From an uncultured Lacinutrix sp. (GTDB lineage: Bacteria > Bacteroidota > Bacteroidia > Flavobacteriales > Flavobacteriaceae): a stretch of DNA of 64,000 nt. Shown in pieces: positions 26,566 through 34,450 of this stretch; within the stretch, counting starts at the first letter, position 1, and every line of letters begins with the position of its first letter. The stretch spans positions 1-64,000 of the forward strand of contig NZ_CANMRQ010000010.1 of NCBI RefSeq assembly GCF_947500325.1, in the 5' to 3' direction. The notes below the pieces were generated by a model. That model was not told where the DNA came from and searched no databases. It saw only the letters and a program-made list of their open reading frames with translations. The position numbers and the translations under genes are program-made.

Positions 26566-26904
26566 TTATAATTCTTCTATTATTGAATTGCCTTTACTTT
26601 TATCTCCAGATGTCCATTGCCATTCTTCATGTAATCTAATTTTTCCATTTTTTAATATTTCAGGAGTAGATTTACATATACCTGTCATTATATTACCTTG
26701 ATCATTTATCTGATGATATCTCATATCTATATCACCATTAGGTGAAACCAATCCTATAAGATGTCCTTCTACAATTCTCCCTCCTGAATATCTAGCTGTT
26801 AGTATATTTTCAGTTTGATTATAATGAAAAATAGTATCATCTGAAGTCTCACCATTACTAGTGTTTTTTACAGCTTTAAATTTTTTATCATTATAATTAA
26901 ACAT
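26566..26904 (-). CDS. Hypothetical protein of a family often mislabelled N-acetylglutamate synthase
   Basis: A 112-residue soluble protein with the conserved blocks NYNDKKFKAVKNTSNGE, ARYSGGRIVEGHLIGLV, DIDMRYHQIN and RLHEEWQWTSGDKSKG. I recognise these as a small beta-rich family found in Bacteroidota and Firmicutes that databases sometimes call N-acetylglutamate synthase without good reason, since it lacks a GNAT fold. Its function is unknown. It abuts the crotonase gene (26905) and lies one base from paaY, so it is carried within the paa transcript. Confidence 0.7.
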   Translation of the reverse strand: MFNYNDKKFKAVKNTSNGETSDDTIFHYNQTENILTARYSGGRIVEGHLIGLVSPNGDIDMRYHQINDQGNIMTGICKSTPEILKNGKIRLHEEWQWTSGDKSKGNSIIEEL

Positions 26905-27657
26905 TTATTTAAATCCTTTTAATTTTTCTTTAGTAAATTCTGAAAGCACTAATCGCCCACTAGTTTGAGCACGTTCGGCTAACAAGTCATCCCAGTCATC
27001 TGTGCCTTTCCAGAATACCTTTTTCATCTCTAACATTGCTTCTGTATTATAAGTACACAAATGTTCTGCTGTAGCCTTAACTGCTTCATCTAATTCCTCG
27101 TTACTTTCAAAAACTTTAGTAAACAGCCCTTTTTGCATTGCCCATTCTGCAGGATAAAAAGAATTCGCATCGATTGCAATTTGCGACATACCACTTAAAC
27201 CAATTTTACGTTCTATTGCAGGCCCAACTACAAATGGTCCAATTCCAATATTCAATTCACTTAGTTTTATTGCTGCATATTTAGAAGCCATACAGTAATC
27301 TGTTGCAGCTGCTAAACCTACGCCACCGCCAACTGTTTTTCCTTGAATGCGACCAATAATAAATTTTGGACATTTTCGCATCGCATTAATAACATTTGCA
27401 AAACCAGAAAAGAACACTTTCCCTGTTGCTGCATCATTTATATTAATCAACTCTTTAAAACTGGCTCCAGCACAAAATGTTCTATCTTTCCCGCTTTTTA
27501 AAACAATAACTTTAATACTATTATTATTTCCAGCATCAGTAATAGTCTGTGCTAATTTCGCCAATATATCTCCTGGCAAAGAGTTATGAGCAGGATGAAA
27601 AAACTCTATATATCCTACTTCGTTTTCTATATCTATTTTAACGTATGGGTCTGTCAT
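26905..27657 (-). CDS. Enoyl-CoA hydratase/isomerase (PaaF-like position)
   Basis: A 250-residue crotonase-fold protein. The oxyanion-hole segment FCAGASFKEL is at about 61-70 and GGGVGLAAATD at 110-120. The second acidic residue is present (Glu134 in KLSELNIGIG), but the position of the first (usually GGGxEL) is Gly114, so only one of the two standard hydratase glutamates remains. Position in the operon suggests the 2,3-dehydroadipyl-CoA hydratase step (PaaF), but the missing Glu argues for an isomerase or other crotonase activity. I chose the ATG at 27657; a GTG directly before it (27660) is in frame. Confidence 0.8.
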   Translation of the reverse strand: MTDPYVKIDIENEVGYIEFFHPAHNSLPGDILAKLAQTITDAGNNNSIKVIVLKSGKDRTFCAGASFKELININDAATGKVFFSGFANVINAMRKCPKFIIGRIQGKTVGGGVGLAAATDYCMASKYAAIKLSELNIGIGPFVVGPAIERKIGLSGMSQIAIDANSFYPAEWAMQKGLFTKVFESNEELDEAVKATAEHLCTYNTEAMLEMKKVFWKGTDDWDDLLAERAQTSGRLVLSEFTKEKLKGFK

Positions 27658-27669
27658 CACGTTTACGTG

Positions 27670-27687
27670 TTCCCGTGAAAACGGGAA
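27670..27687. repeat. GAAA-loop hairpin, copy 3
   Basis: TTCCCGT (27670-27676) pairs with ACGGGAA (27681-27687) around GAAA. It has the same design and close sequence to copies 1 and 2 and sits 22 bases past the stop of the second GIY-YIG gene, just upstream of the crotonase start. Confidence 0.75.
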
Positions 27688-27709
27688 GCTTTTTAATGTT
27701 AAACTTAAT

Positions 27710-27994
27710 TTATAATTCTTTATGCAAATCTATCCAATCTGGATTATTCTTTTCTATTAATTCAATTTTCCAACCTCTATTCCATTTCTTCATCTGTCGT
27801 TCTTTCAATCTAGCTTCCTTTTTAGTTTCAAATTCTTCAAAATAAATCAATTTATCTAAATTATATCTTGCTGAGAATGTAGTTGGATGCACTTTATTTT
27901 TATGTTGATATATTCTTCTTTTTAAATCTTTTGTTTCTCCAATATATAAAACACCGTCTTTTTTATTTGTTATTATATAGACGCAATGTTTCAT
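27710..27994 (-). CDS. GIY-YIG nuclease-family protein, copy 2
   Basis: A 94-residue single-domain GIY-YIG protein, homologous over its full length to the copy at 24933 (shared YFEEFE, KKW.R.WKIELIE and NP.WID blocks). Motifs are CVYIITNKKDGVLYIG (4-19), catalytic Arg27 or Arg26, and Glu65 in KERQMKKW. It is probably an active nuclease. It sits inside the paa operon between paaZ and the crotonase gene, where it has no evident metabolic role, and is bounded by hairpins at 27670 and 28053. This supports it being a passenger or mobile gene. Confidence 0.85.
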   Translation of the reverse strand: MKHCVYIITNKKDGVLYIGETKDLKRRIYQHKNKVHPTTFSARYNLDKLIYFEEFETKKEARLKERQMKKWNRGWKIELIEKNNPDWIDLHKEL

Positions 27995-28052
27995 ATTTGT
28001 TTTCCTCTAAAACAATAGAGTTAGCAATTTAGTTTTTCTTTCAATTTTTAAG

Positions 28053-28072
28053 ACTCCCGATTTCTCGGGAGT
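28053..28072. repeat. GAAA-loop hairpin, copy 4 (inverted)
   Basis: ACTCCCGA (28053-28060) pairs with TCGGGAGT (28065-28072). The loop is TTTC on plus, so GAAA on minus, opposite to copy 3. The two hairpins bracket the second GIY-YIG gene. The T-rich stretch at 28031-28049 lies downstream on the minus strand, so it might also terminate some paaZ transcripts. Confidence 0.75.
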
Positions 28073-28115
28073 TTCGAGCAGTTTGATTTACTGTAGTAAA
28101 TCAAACTGCTCGAAA
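28072..28115. repeat. Long palindrome spanning the paaZ stop codon
   Basis: TTTCGAGCAGTTTGATTTAC (28072-28091) is the exact reverse complement of 28096-28115, a 20-bp perfect stem with a 4-base centre. The right arm encodes the last PaaZ residues (FEQFDL); the stop codon (28088-28090) falls in the left arm. It therefore looks like an inverted copy of the last codons placed just after the gene. It directly abuts hairpin copy 4. Confidence 0.85.
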
Positions 28116-30634
28116 TGGTGATTCAAATGCTTGCGTTCCAACAAATACGATTCGTATTTATTTAACTCTCCAAAAACTAAATTCTTTAAAACCGCATCAG
28201 GATTGTCTTGAAAAAATGCTAAATATTTAAATCGTTGTTCTATAAATTTATCTTTTGCCGTTTGCAAATCTGGATACACCAAAGGTGCTAAGGTATCTTT
28301 CTCTAATAATGGGAAACTTGAATTTTGAGGGAATTTTTCAAAATTATACAAACTGTCATGTACTTTCTCTAATATCTTTTCAGGTGTAGCAATTTCGAAA
28401 TCTTGGATTTCTCCACCTGCTATTTTGTATGTATACTCTAGATGTTCTAGCATATGCTGCGGAGTCATGATGCCCCATTTAGGCTTACTATCGTCCGAGA
28501 GTTTATTTAAACAAGCTTCTATAACTTCTGAAGTCATTTCTGCAAACACCTCTTGTTTCTTTTCTACCATTGTTAATATAGTAGCTATACATACTAATGG
28601 ATCTTCTTTTTCTGCTCCAACTGGCAAAACAGCATTAGCTGCATCTACATTAGCATCAAAAATCTCTACATACCATTTTACAATTCCGCTAGGGTGTTCT
28701 TTACCTCTACTATCTCTATCTACCTTTTGTTTACATGTTAATCGTACATATAAAGTATCGTTATGATAAATAGGGCGTAAAAATCTTATTTCTTCTAAAC
28801 CATAATTTGCAGCAACTGGGCCTTTATTAGGGTACACAAATAAACCTGCTGCCATAGAAATAATAAAATACCCATGAGCTGTTCGCTTTTCAAAAATACT
28901 TCCGTCTAAACTAGTTATATCTGTGTGTGCATAAAAATGATCCCATGTAATATTTCCAAAGTTAACAATGTCTGTATCTGTAATTGTTCTATTATGCGTT
29001 TTTAAGGACATTCCTGGCTGAATATCTTCCCAATGGTAAGCAAAAGGATGTTTTGGAGATGCTTTGTATGCTGCTTTTGGCTGATACATTCCAGTTATTT
29101 CAGTCAAAGTCGTTGGTGACCCTTGAATAGCTGTACGTTGCAAATAGTGCTTAATACCACGCATTCCTCCCATTTCTTCGCCGCCGCCTGCGCGTCCTGG
29201 TCCACCATGTACTAAACTTGGTAATGGAGAACCATGTCCTGTACTTTCTTTTGCCATTTCACGGTTAATAACCATAATACGTCCATGGTGACTTGCTGCA
29301 TTTACAACATAATCTTTAGCTATTTTATCATCATTTGTTGCTATTGAAGACACTAATGATCCTTTACCCATTTGTGCCAATGTAATGGCTTCATCTAAGT
29401 TTTTATATGGCATTATGGTACTTACTGGACCAAAAGCTTCACGTTCATGAATAATAGTATTTTGAAAAGGATGATCTGCTCTTAATAATATTGGACTAAT
29501 AAAAGCTCCTTTTTTAGCATCGGCTCCAATAGTTTCTATTCTATCTAAACTACCATAAACAATTTGCGCTTCTTTAGCTAAGTCATTAACAGAATCTCTA
29601 ACTGCTTCAACTTGTTGTTTACTTACTAGAGATCCCATTCTTACTTCTTTTAGTCTTGGATCTCCAATAGTAACTTTATCTAATGCTTTTCCTAAAGCAA
29701 TTTGAACATCTTCTACTCTATCTTCAGGAACAATGATTCGTCTAATAGCAGTACATTTTTGCCCTGCTTTAACCGTCATCTCCTTTCTTACCTCTTTTAT
29801 AAACAAATCAAACTCTGGCGTTCCTGGCACTCCGTCTTCTCCTAAAATTGATGCATTTAAAGAATCGGCTTCCATTGTAAAAGGTACTGCTTCTTGAATA
29901 ATTCTAGGGTGTGCTTTTAATAAACGCCCTGTTGATGCTGAACCAGTAAAGGTAACAACATCTTGAGATTCTACTGTATCTAAAATATTACGAACGGTAC
30001 CATTTATAATTTGCAAAGCACCTTCAGGTAAAATTCCTGAGGCTATAATTTCTCTTGCTACAGCTTCTGCTAGATAAGACGAAGATGGTGCTGGTAGTAC
30101 AACTGCAGGCACTCCAGCCATCCAATTTACCGCACATTTTTCTAACATGCCCCAAACTGGAAAATTAAAAGCATTAATATGAACCGCAACTCCTTTTTTA
30201 GGTACCATTATATGATGTGCCATAAAGCGTCCGCCACGCGATAAATCTATAGCATCACCTTCTACATGATACGATTGATTAGGAAACAATTTTCTTAAAG
30301 AAGCATTAGCAAATAGGTTACCAAAACCACCTTCAATATCAATCCAACTATCTACTTTTGTTGCTCCTGTTCTATAACTTAATTCGTAAAAGTCTTTTTT
30401 ACGCTTTGTTAAGTACAGCGCCAAACTTTTAAGCATATTTCCACGCTCTTGGAAGGTCATTTTTCTAAGTACTTCTCCTCCTTTTGTTCTTCCGTAGTTT
30501 AAAATTTCCGGAATATCCAGACCTTCAATAGCTACACTTGTAAATGCATCTCCTGTTATAGCATCTAATACTGGAACACCTTCTTCTTTTCCTTCTGTCC
30601 ATTGTCCTTGGACGTAATGTTGTATTTTTTTCAT
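28088..30634 (-). CDS. paaZ: Bifunctional PaaZ (aldehyde dehydrogenase + MaoC hydratase) with extra C-terminal domain
   Basis: Opens the oxepin-CoA ring and oxidises the resulting semialdehyde in phenylacetate degradation. Residues 1-520 form the aldehyde dehydrogenase (Glu255 in FTMEADSLN, Cys294 in GQKCTAIRR). About 528-692 is the MaoC hotdog hydratase (Asp565 and His570 in WDHFYAH). Standard PaaZ is about 680 residues, but this one has 848. The added 695-848 segment looks like a DinB/DUF1569-type four-helix domain, with [15 protein letters not shown] at 720-734 and [12 protein letters not shown] at 833-844 supplying histidines for metal. It lies 7 bases after the SDR gene. The C-terminal codons are part of a perfect palindrome. 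Confidence 0.92.
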   Translation of the reverse strand: MKKIQHYVQGQWTEGKEEGVPVLDAITGDAFTSVAIEGLDIPEILNYGRTKGGEVLRKMTFQERGNMLKSLALYLTKRKKDFYELSYRTGATKVDSWIDIEGGFGNLFANASLRKLFPNQSYHVEGDAIDLSRGGRFMAHHIMVPKKGVAVHINAFNFPVWGMLEKCAVNWMAGVPAVVLPAPSSSYLAEAVAREIIASGILPEGALQIINGTVRNILDTVESQDVVTFTGSASTGRLLKAHPRIIQEAVPFTMEADSLNASILGEDGVPGTPEFDLFIKEVRKEMTVKAGQKCTAIRRIIVPEDRVEDVQIALGKALDKVTIGDPRLKEVRMGSLVSKQQVEAVRDSVNDLAKEAQIVYGSLDRIETIGADAKKGAFISPILLRADHPFQNTIIHEREAFGPVSTIMPYKNLDEAITLAQMGKGSLVSSIATNDDKIAKDYVVNAASHHGRIMVINREMAKESTGHGSPLPSLVHGGPGRAGGGEEMGGMRGIKHYLQRTAIQGSPTTLTEITGMYQPKAAYKASPKHPFAYHWEDIQPGMSLKTHNRTITDTDIVNFGNITWDHFYAHTDITSLDGSIFEKRTAHGYFIISMAAGLFVYPNKGPVAANYGLEEIRFLRPIYHNDTLYVRLTCKQKVDRDSRGKEHPSGIVKWYVEIFDANVDAANAVLPVGAEKEDPLVCIATILTMVEKKQEVFAEMTSEVIEACLNKLSDDSKPKWGIMTPQHMLEHLEYTYKIAGGEIQDFEIATPEKILEKVHDSLYNFEKFPQNSSFPLLEKDTLAPLVYPDLQTAKDKFIEQRFKYLAFFQDNPDAVLKNLVFGELNKYESYLLERKHLNHHFEQFDLLQ

Positions 30635-30641
30635 AATGTTA

Positions 30642-31244
30642 TTATGCCATTATTCTTATTATTCTTCCTGTAATTTTTCCTTCAATAGACTTTATATAAC
30701 CATCTACAATTTTATGCATTGGCACTGGTGTATTTCCAGGGAAATAATCTTTGTATTTTTCATAAGCATCTTCAACCAAATCTGAACTAACTGTGTTAAT
30801 TCTAATTCCATGTTCTAGCTCTAAAGCTACTGCTTTCACAAAACTATGAATACCTCCATTTACCATAGCAGCACTTGTAGTCATATCTACTGGGTCGTCT
30901 GCTAAAATGCCAGTAGATAATGTAATAGATCCATTATGATTAAGATAATCTTTACCAATACGTACAACATTAACTTGTCCCATTAATTTACTTTTAATGC
31001 CTATATAAAAATCATCTTCAGATAAATTATTGAATTTATCCCATTTAGCATCACCAGCAATAGAAACAATAGCATCAAGTATACCAACCTGATCAAACAT
31101 GGTCTTTAGAGATTTTGAGTCTGAAAAATCTACAGTAACATCTCCTGATGACCTTCCTGCAACAATAACTTGATGTTTTTGAGATAGTCTTTCGGTTACT
31201 TTTTTACCAATAGTTCCGTTTCCTCCTATTACTAATACCTTCAT
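30642..31244 (-). CDS. Short-chain dehydrogenase/reductase
   Basis: A 200-residue Rossmann-fold SDR. The cofactor loop is GGNGTIGKKV at 7-16 and Arg31 in AGRSSGD suggests NADP preference. The usual YxxxK is not obvious: the segment LSTGILADDP..MTTSAAMVNGGIHSFVKAVALELE has a Ser/Thr-rich stretch and Lys at about 138, but no clear catalytic Tyr before it, as in atypical SDRs. It sits between paaJ (2 bases upstream) and paaZ, so it is probably involved in, or accessory to, CoA-ester or aldehyde metabolism. It is not one of the classical paa genes. Confidence 0.78.
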   Translation of the reverse strand: MKVLVIGGNGTIGKKVTERLSQKHQVIVAGRSSGDVTVDFSDSKSLKTMFDQVGILDAIVSIAGDAKWDKFNNLSEDDFYIGIKSKLMGQVNVVRIGKDYLNHNGSITLSTGILADDPVDMTTSAAMVNGGIHSFVKAVALELEHGIRINTVSSDLVEDAYEKYKDYFPGNTPVPMHKIVDGYIKSIEGKITGRIIRIMA

Positions 31245-31246
31245 AT

Positions 31247-32452
31247 TTATACACGTTCAATTATTGCTGCATAACCTTGTCCTACGCCAATACACATAGT
31301 AATTAACGCATAACGCTTTTGTTGTTCTTGTAATTCTAATGCCGCAGAATAAGCTATTCTAGCTCCAGTAACCCCTAATGGATGACCAATAGCAATTGAA
31401 CCTCCATTTGGATTTAATCGCGCATCATTATCTGCTAATCCCCAAGCTCTAGTACAAGCCAATGCCTGAGCCGCAAAAGCCTCGTTTAACTCAATAACAT
31501 CCATGTCATCCATAGTTAAACCTGCTTTTTCTAAAGCTTTATTAGACGCTTGTACTGGACCAATTCCCATAATTCTTGGCTCTACACCAACCACTGCAGA
31601 ACTTACTATTCTAGCAATAGGCTTTAAATTATATTGTTTCACCGCTTTTTCTGAAGCAATAATTGTCGCAGCAGCACCATCATTTAATCCTGAAGAATTC
31701 CCAGCAGTTACACTACCACCTTCCTTTTTGAAGGCTGCTCTTAATTTACCTAAAACTTCTAAAGATGTTGTTGGTTTTACAAATTCGTCTTTAGAAAACT
31801 GTATTGGATCTTTTTTACGTTGCGGTATTTCAACTGTTACAATTTCTTTTGCCAAACGTCCATTCTCTTGTGCTTTAGACGCTTTCATTTGGCTCCAATG
31901 TGCAAATTTATCTTGATCTTCACGTGAAATATTATATTTCTCCACTAAATTCTCTGCGGTTACTCCCATTCCATCTGTTCCATATAACTTATGCATTTTA
32001 GAATTTACAAAGCGCCAACCAAATGTAGAGTCGTACATTTTAGAATCGCCACCAAATGCAGTAGATGGTTTTGCCATTACATACGGACCACGTGTCATGT
32101 TTTCAACTCCTCCTGAAATAAAAAGATCTCCATCTCCAGCTTTAATTGCTCGATTAGCATGAATGATTGCTGATAATCCTGAACTACATAAACGATTTAC
32201 TGTCTCACCAGGAACTGTAAATGGTAATCCAGCCAATAATGATGACATTCTTGCCACATTACGATTATCTTCTCCAGCTTGGTTAGCACACCCCATTATA
32301 ACATCGTCGTATGCTTCTTTTGGAATACTTGGATTACGTTTTACTATTTCTGAAATAACTAATGCTCCTAAATCATCTGTACGTACAGCTGATAAAGTTC
32401 CTTTGTAGTTTCCTATTGGCGTTCTGATGCCATCTATTATGTATGCTTCCAT
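31247..32452 (-). CDS. paaJ: 3-oxoadipyl-CoA/acetyl-CoA thiolase (PaaJ)
   Basis: A 401-residue thiolase that cleaves 3-oxoadipyl-CoA (and probably 3-oxo-5,6-dehydrosuberyl-CoA) with CoA to release acetyl-CoA. The nucleophile is Cys89 in NRLCSSGLSA. The C-terminal GGSIAIGHPLGVTGAR holds the catalytic His, and CIGVGQG near residue 385 carries the second active-site Cys. Both length and motifs are normal. It is cotranscribed with the SDR and paaZ downstream. A spacer of about 100 bases with GAA-type repeats separates it from the paaI gene. Confidence 0.92.
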   Translation of the reverse strand: MEAYIIDGIRTPIGNYKGTLSAVRTDDLGALVISEIVKRNPSIPKEAYDDVIMGCANQAGEDNRNVARMSSLLAGLPFTVPGETVNRLCSSGLSAIIHANRAIKAGDGDLFISGGVENMTRGPYVMAKPSTAFGGDSKMYDSTFGWRFVNSKMHKLYGTDGMGVTAENLVEKYNISREDQDKFAHWSQMKASKAQENGRLAKEIVTVEIPQRKKDPIQFSKDEFVKPTTSLEVLGKLRAAFKKEGGSVTAGNSSGLNDGAAATIIASEKAVKQYNLKPIARIVSSAVVGVEPRIMGIGPVQASNKALEKAGLTMDDMDVIELNEAFAAQALACTRAWGLADNDARLNPNGGSIAIGHPLGVTGARIAYSAALELQEQQKRYALITMCIGVGQGYAAIIERV

Positions 32453-32555
32453 TTTTAAAATTGAAACTGAAATTGAAGTCGAAAATCGAATCTTCTATTT
32501 CAAATTAATATTTTATTTTTTATTAATAATCAACGATTTTTGATTTCTAAAGTCG
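32453..32555. repeat. Operon spacer with GAA-type hexamer repeats (paaI-paaJ)
   Basis: On the plus strand 32460-32492 carries successive TTGAAACTGAAATTGAAG-like units (period about 6, GAA plus AYT/GTC), with TTTCAAATT of opposite sense at 32498-32506. The same kind of array occurs in other spacers of this operon and nowhere else obvious in the window. The rest is AT-rich without an identifiable gene. Confidence 0.55.
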
Positions 32556-32969
32556 CTAATCTTTATCTTCCCATTCTTTTTGAGTTCTATAAACCACACC
32601 TTTAAACAGTGCTACTAATTCTTCACCTCTTTTTACCTCTATAATATTAAAGCCTAGTTTATTATTTACTTTTTCAATGATGGATTCTGCTACTATATAA
32701 TCACCTTCATTTAATGCTTCAATATGGTTAATACTTGTTTCAATGGAAACCGCATATTTACCATGTGTATTTGCCGCAAAACCAAAAGCAGTATCTGCTA
32801 ACGAATAACTTATACCTCCATGCGCTTTATTCATACTATTGAGCATTTCTTTTCTAATAGTCATTGCGACTTTACAACGTCCTATTTCGCATTCAAGAAT
32901 TTCTATACCCAACCAAGAGCTATAAGCATCTTGTGATAACATTTTGTATGGAATTTGTTCTCCTTTCAA
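32556..32969 (-). CDS. paaI: Hydroxyphenylacetyl-CoA-type hotdog thioesterase (PaaI)
   Basis: A 137-residue single hotdog-fold thioesterase. NKAHGGISYSLADTAFGFA at about 47-65 matches the PaaI active-site helix (HGG, then the Asp of LADTAFG). PaaI hydrolyses ring-hydroxylated phenylacetyl-CoA to relieve CoA trapping. It lies 4 bases downstream of a small hypothetical gene and is followed by the repeat-bearing spacer before paaJ. Length and context both fit. Confidence 0.9.
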   Translation of the reverse strand: MKGEQIPYKMLSQDAYSSWLGIEILECEIGRCKVAMTIRKEMLNSMNKAHGGISYSLADTAFGFAANTHGKYAVSIETSINHIEALNEGDYIVAESIIEKVNNKLGFNIIEVKRGEELVALFKGVVYRTQKEWEDKD

Positions 32970-32973
32970 TTTT

Positions 32974-33288
32974 TTAATCTTTATAAATTTCAGCTACTTG
33001 TCTTAATGTTTTTGAATCTAAAATCCCTTTTAATTCTTTTTCATTCTCAAATTCAATAAGTAATCCAACATTTCTAGTTTTCACCTCATCAAGTGACAAA
33101 TAAAATGGGATTGTAAAATAATCTACACCAATGATTTTTCTTGTTATAACGTTTTCTTTAAAATTAAACTTAAGATAATTTCCAGATTCTATCTTTCCAT
33201 AGTATTTAGAATTTATGATTCCTGTAAGAACTAATTCTGTTTTAACTTTAAATTTATCTTCAATATTTATATCAAGAAACTTCTTCAC
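32974..33288 (-). CDS. Hypothetical beta-barrel protein (EF-Tu domain 2-like)
   Basis: A 104-residue protein. DINIEDKFKVKTELVLTGIINSKYYGKIESGNYLKF resembles domain 2 of translation GTPases (a small beta-barrel), without any GTPase part. Such short free-standing barrels occur in Bacteroidota with unknown function. The start at 33288 lies inside the paaH 3' end (17-base overlap), which suggests translational coupling. It sits between paaH and paaI. It is not a known paa gene and may be a passenger. Confidence 0.6.
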   Translation of the reverse strand: MKKFLDINIEDKFKVKTELVLTGIINSKYYGKIESGNYLKFNFKENVITRKIIGVDYFTIPFYLSLDEVKTRNVGLLIEFENEKELKGILDSKTLRQVAEIYKD

Positions 33289-34441
33289 TAAAAAATGTTT
33301 TATTTTCTCTATTTAGTTTACGCAATAATGGACTACAACGGTATCTATCTTCATGATACTCATTATATAACTCATCTAACTTAGACACGCACCAATCTAT
33401 TCCTTTTTCGTCTGCCCAAGCCAATAATCCCTTTGGGTAATTAACGCCTTTTGTCATAGCATTATCGATATCTTCTGCTGATGCTATATTTAAGAACAAA
33501 GCATCTGCTGCTTCATTTATTAGCATGACTAAAACACGATTAAATATTTGCTCTGCCAACTCACTATCTTTAGTTGGCTCTGGTTTTATAGCTCCTTCAG
33601 AATAATCATAATATCCTTTTCCTGATTTCCTTCCTAAATAACCAGCCTCAGAAAAACGTTTTTGTGTAAATGCTGGTTTATATCTTGGATCGAAATAGAA
33701 AGCAGTAAACACAGTTTCAGTCACAGTATAATTTACATCATTCCCTATAAAATCCATCAATTCAAATGGTCCCATACGGAAACCACCAATTGTTTTTAAG
33801 CTATAATCTATAGTTGCAAAATCTGCCAAACCTTCTTCATAAATACGTAAGGCTTCACCATAAAATGGCCTTGCCACTCTATTAACAATAAACCCTGGTG
33901 TATCCTTCGCTACTGCAACCACTTTTTTCCAATTAGAAATGGTTTCTATTGATTTGTCTAAAACACTTTGCGATGTTTGAATAGCAGGAATAACCTCTAC
34001 CAATTTCATTAATGGTGCCGGATTAAAAAAATGTATTCCTATACAACGCTCAGGTTTTTCTAAAGATGCAGCTATAGATGCTATTGATAAACTTGATGTA
34101 TTAGATGCTATAATACAATCCTCTGACACATAACTTTCCAATTCAGAAAACACTTTTTTCTTAATCTCAAGATTTTCTATAATAGCTTCAATAGTTAAAT
34201 TTGAATCTGCTAAATCTTTCAAGCTATCCACGTAAGATATATTGCCTTGAATTCTTAATTTTTCATCATTATCAATACGTCCTTTTACTATTAAACGCGA
34301 TAAGATTTTTTCTAAAGCCGCTTTGGCTTTATCTAATGCATCCTGATTAGTATCATATAACTTTACTTTACAACCAGAAGTTGCAGCTACTTGAGCTATA
34401 CCACTTCCCATTGTTCCGCCACCTATAATTCCTACGTTCAT
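33272..34441 (-). CDS. paaH: 3-hydroxyadipyl-CoA dehydrogenase (PaaH)
   Basis: A 389-residue 3-hydroxyacyl-CoA dehydrogenase that oxidises 3-hydroxyadipyl-CoA with NAD. The N-terminal Rossmann loop is GIIGGGTMGSGIAQ at 4-17. The catalytic region reads FFNPAPLMKLVEV near 140, with TPGFIVNRVARPF near 182 and a C-terminal helical domain (GGFRMGPFELMDFIGND near 233). The length is usual for the duplicated C-domain form. It lies 9 bases downstream of the PLP dehydratase gene and overlaps the small gene that follows. Confidence 0.92.
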   Translation of the reverse strand: MNVGIIGGGTMGSGIAQVAATSGCKVKLYDTNQDALDKAKAALEKILSRLIVKGRIDNDEKLRIQGNISYVDSLKDLADSNLTIEAIIENLEIKKKVFSELESYVSEDCIIASNTSSLSIASIAASLEKPERCIGIHFFNPAPLMKLVEVIPAIQTSQSVLDKSIETISNWKKVVAVAKDTPGFIVNRVARPFYGEALRIYEEGLADFATIDYSLKTIGGFRMGPFELMDFIGNDVNYTVTETVFTAFYFDPRYKPAFTQKRFSEAGYLGRKSGKGYYDYSEGAIKPEPTKDSELAEQIFNRVLVMLINEAADALFLNIASAEDIDNAMTKGVNYPKGLLAWADEKGIDWCVSKLDELYNEYHEDRYRCSPLLRKLNRENKTFFSEEVS

Positions 34442-34450
34442 ATTTTTTTA

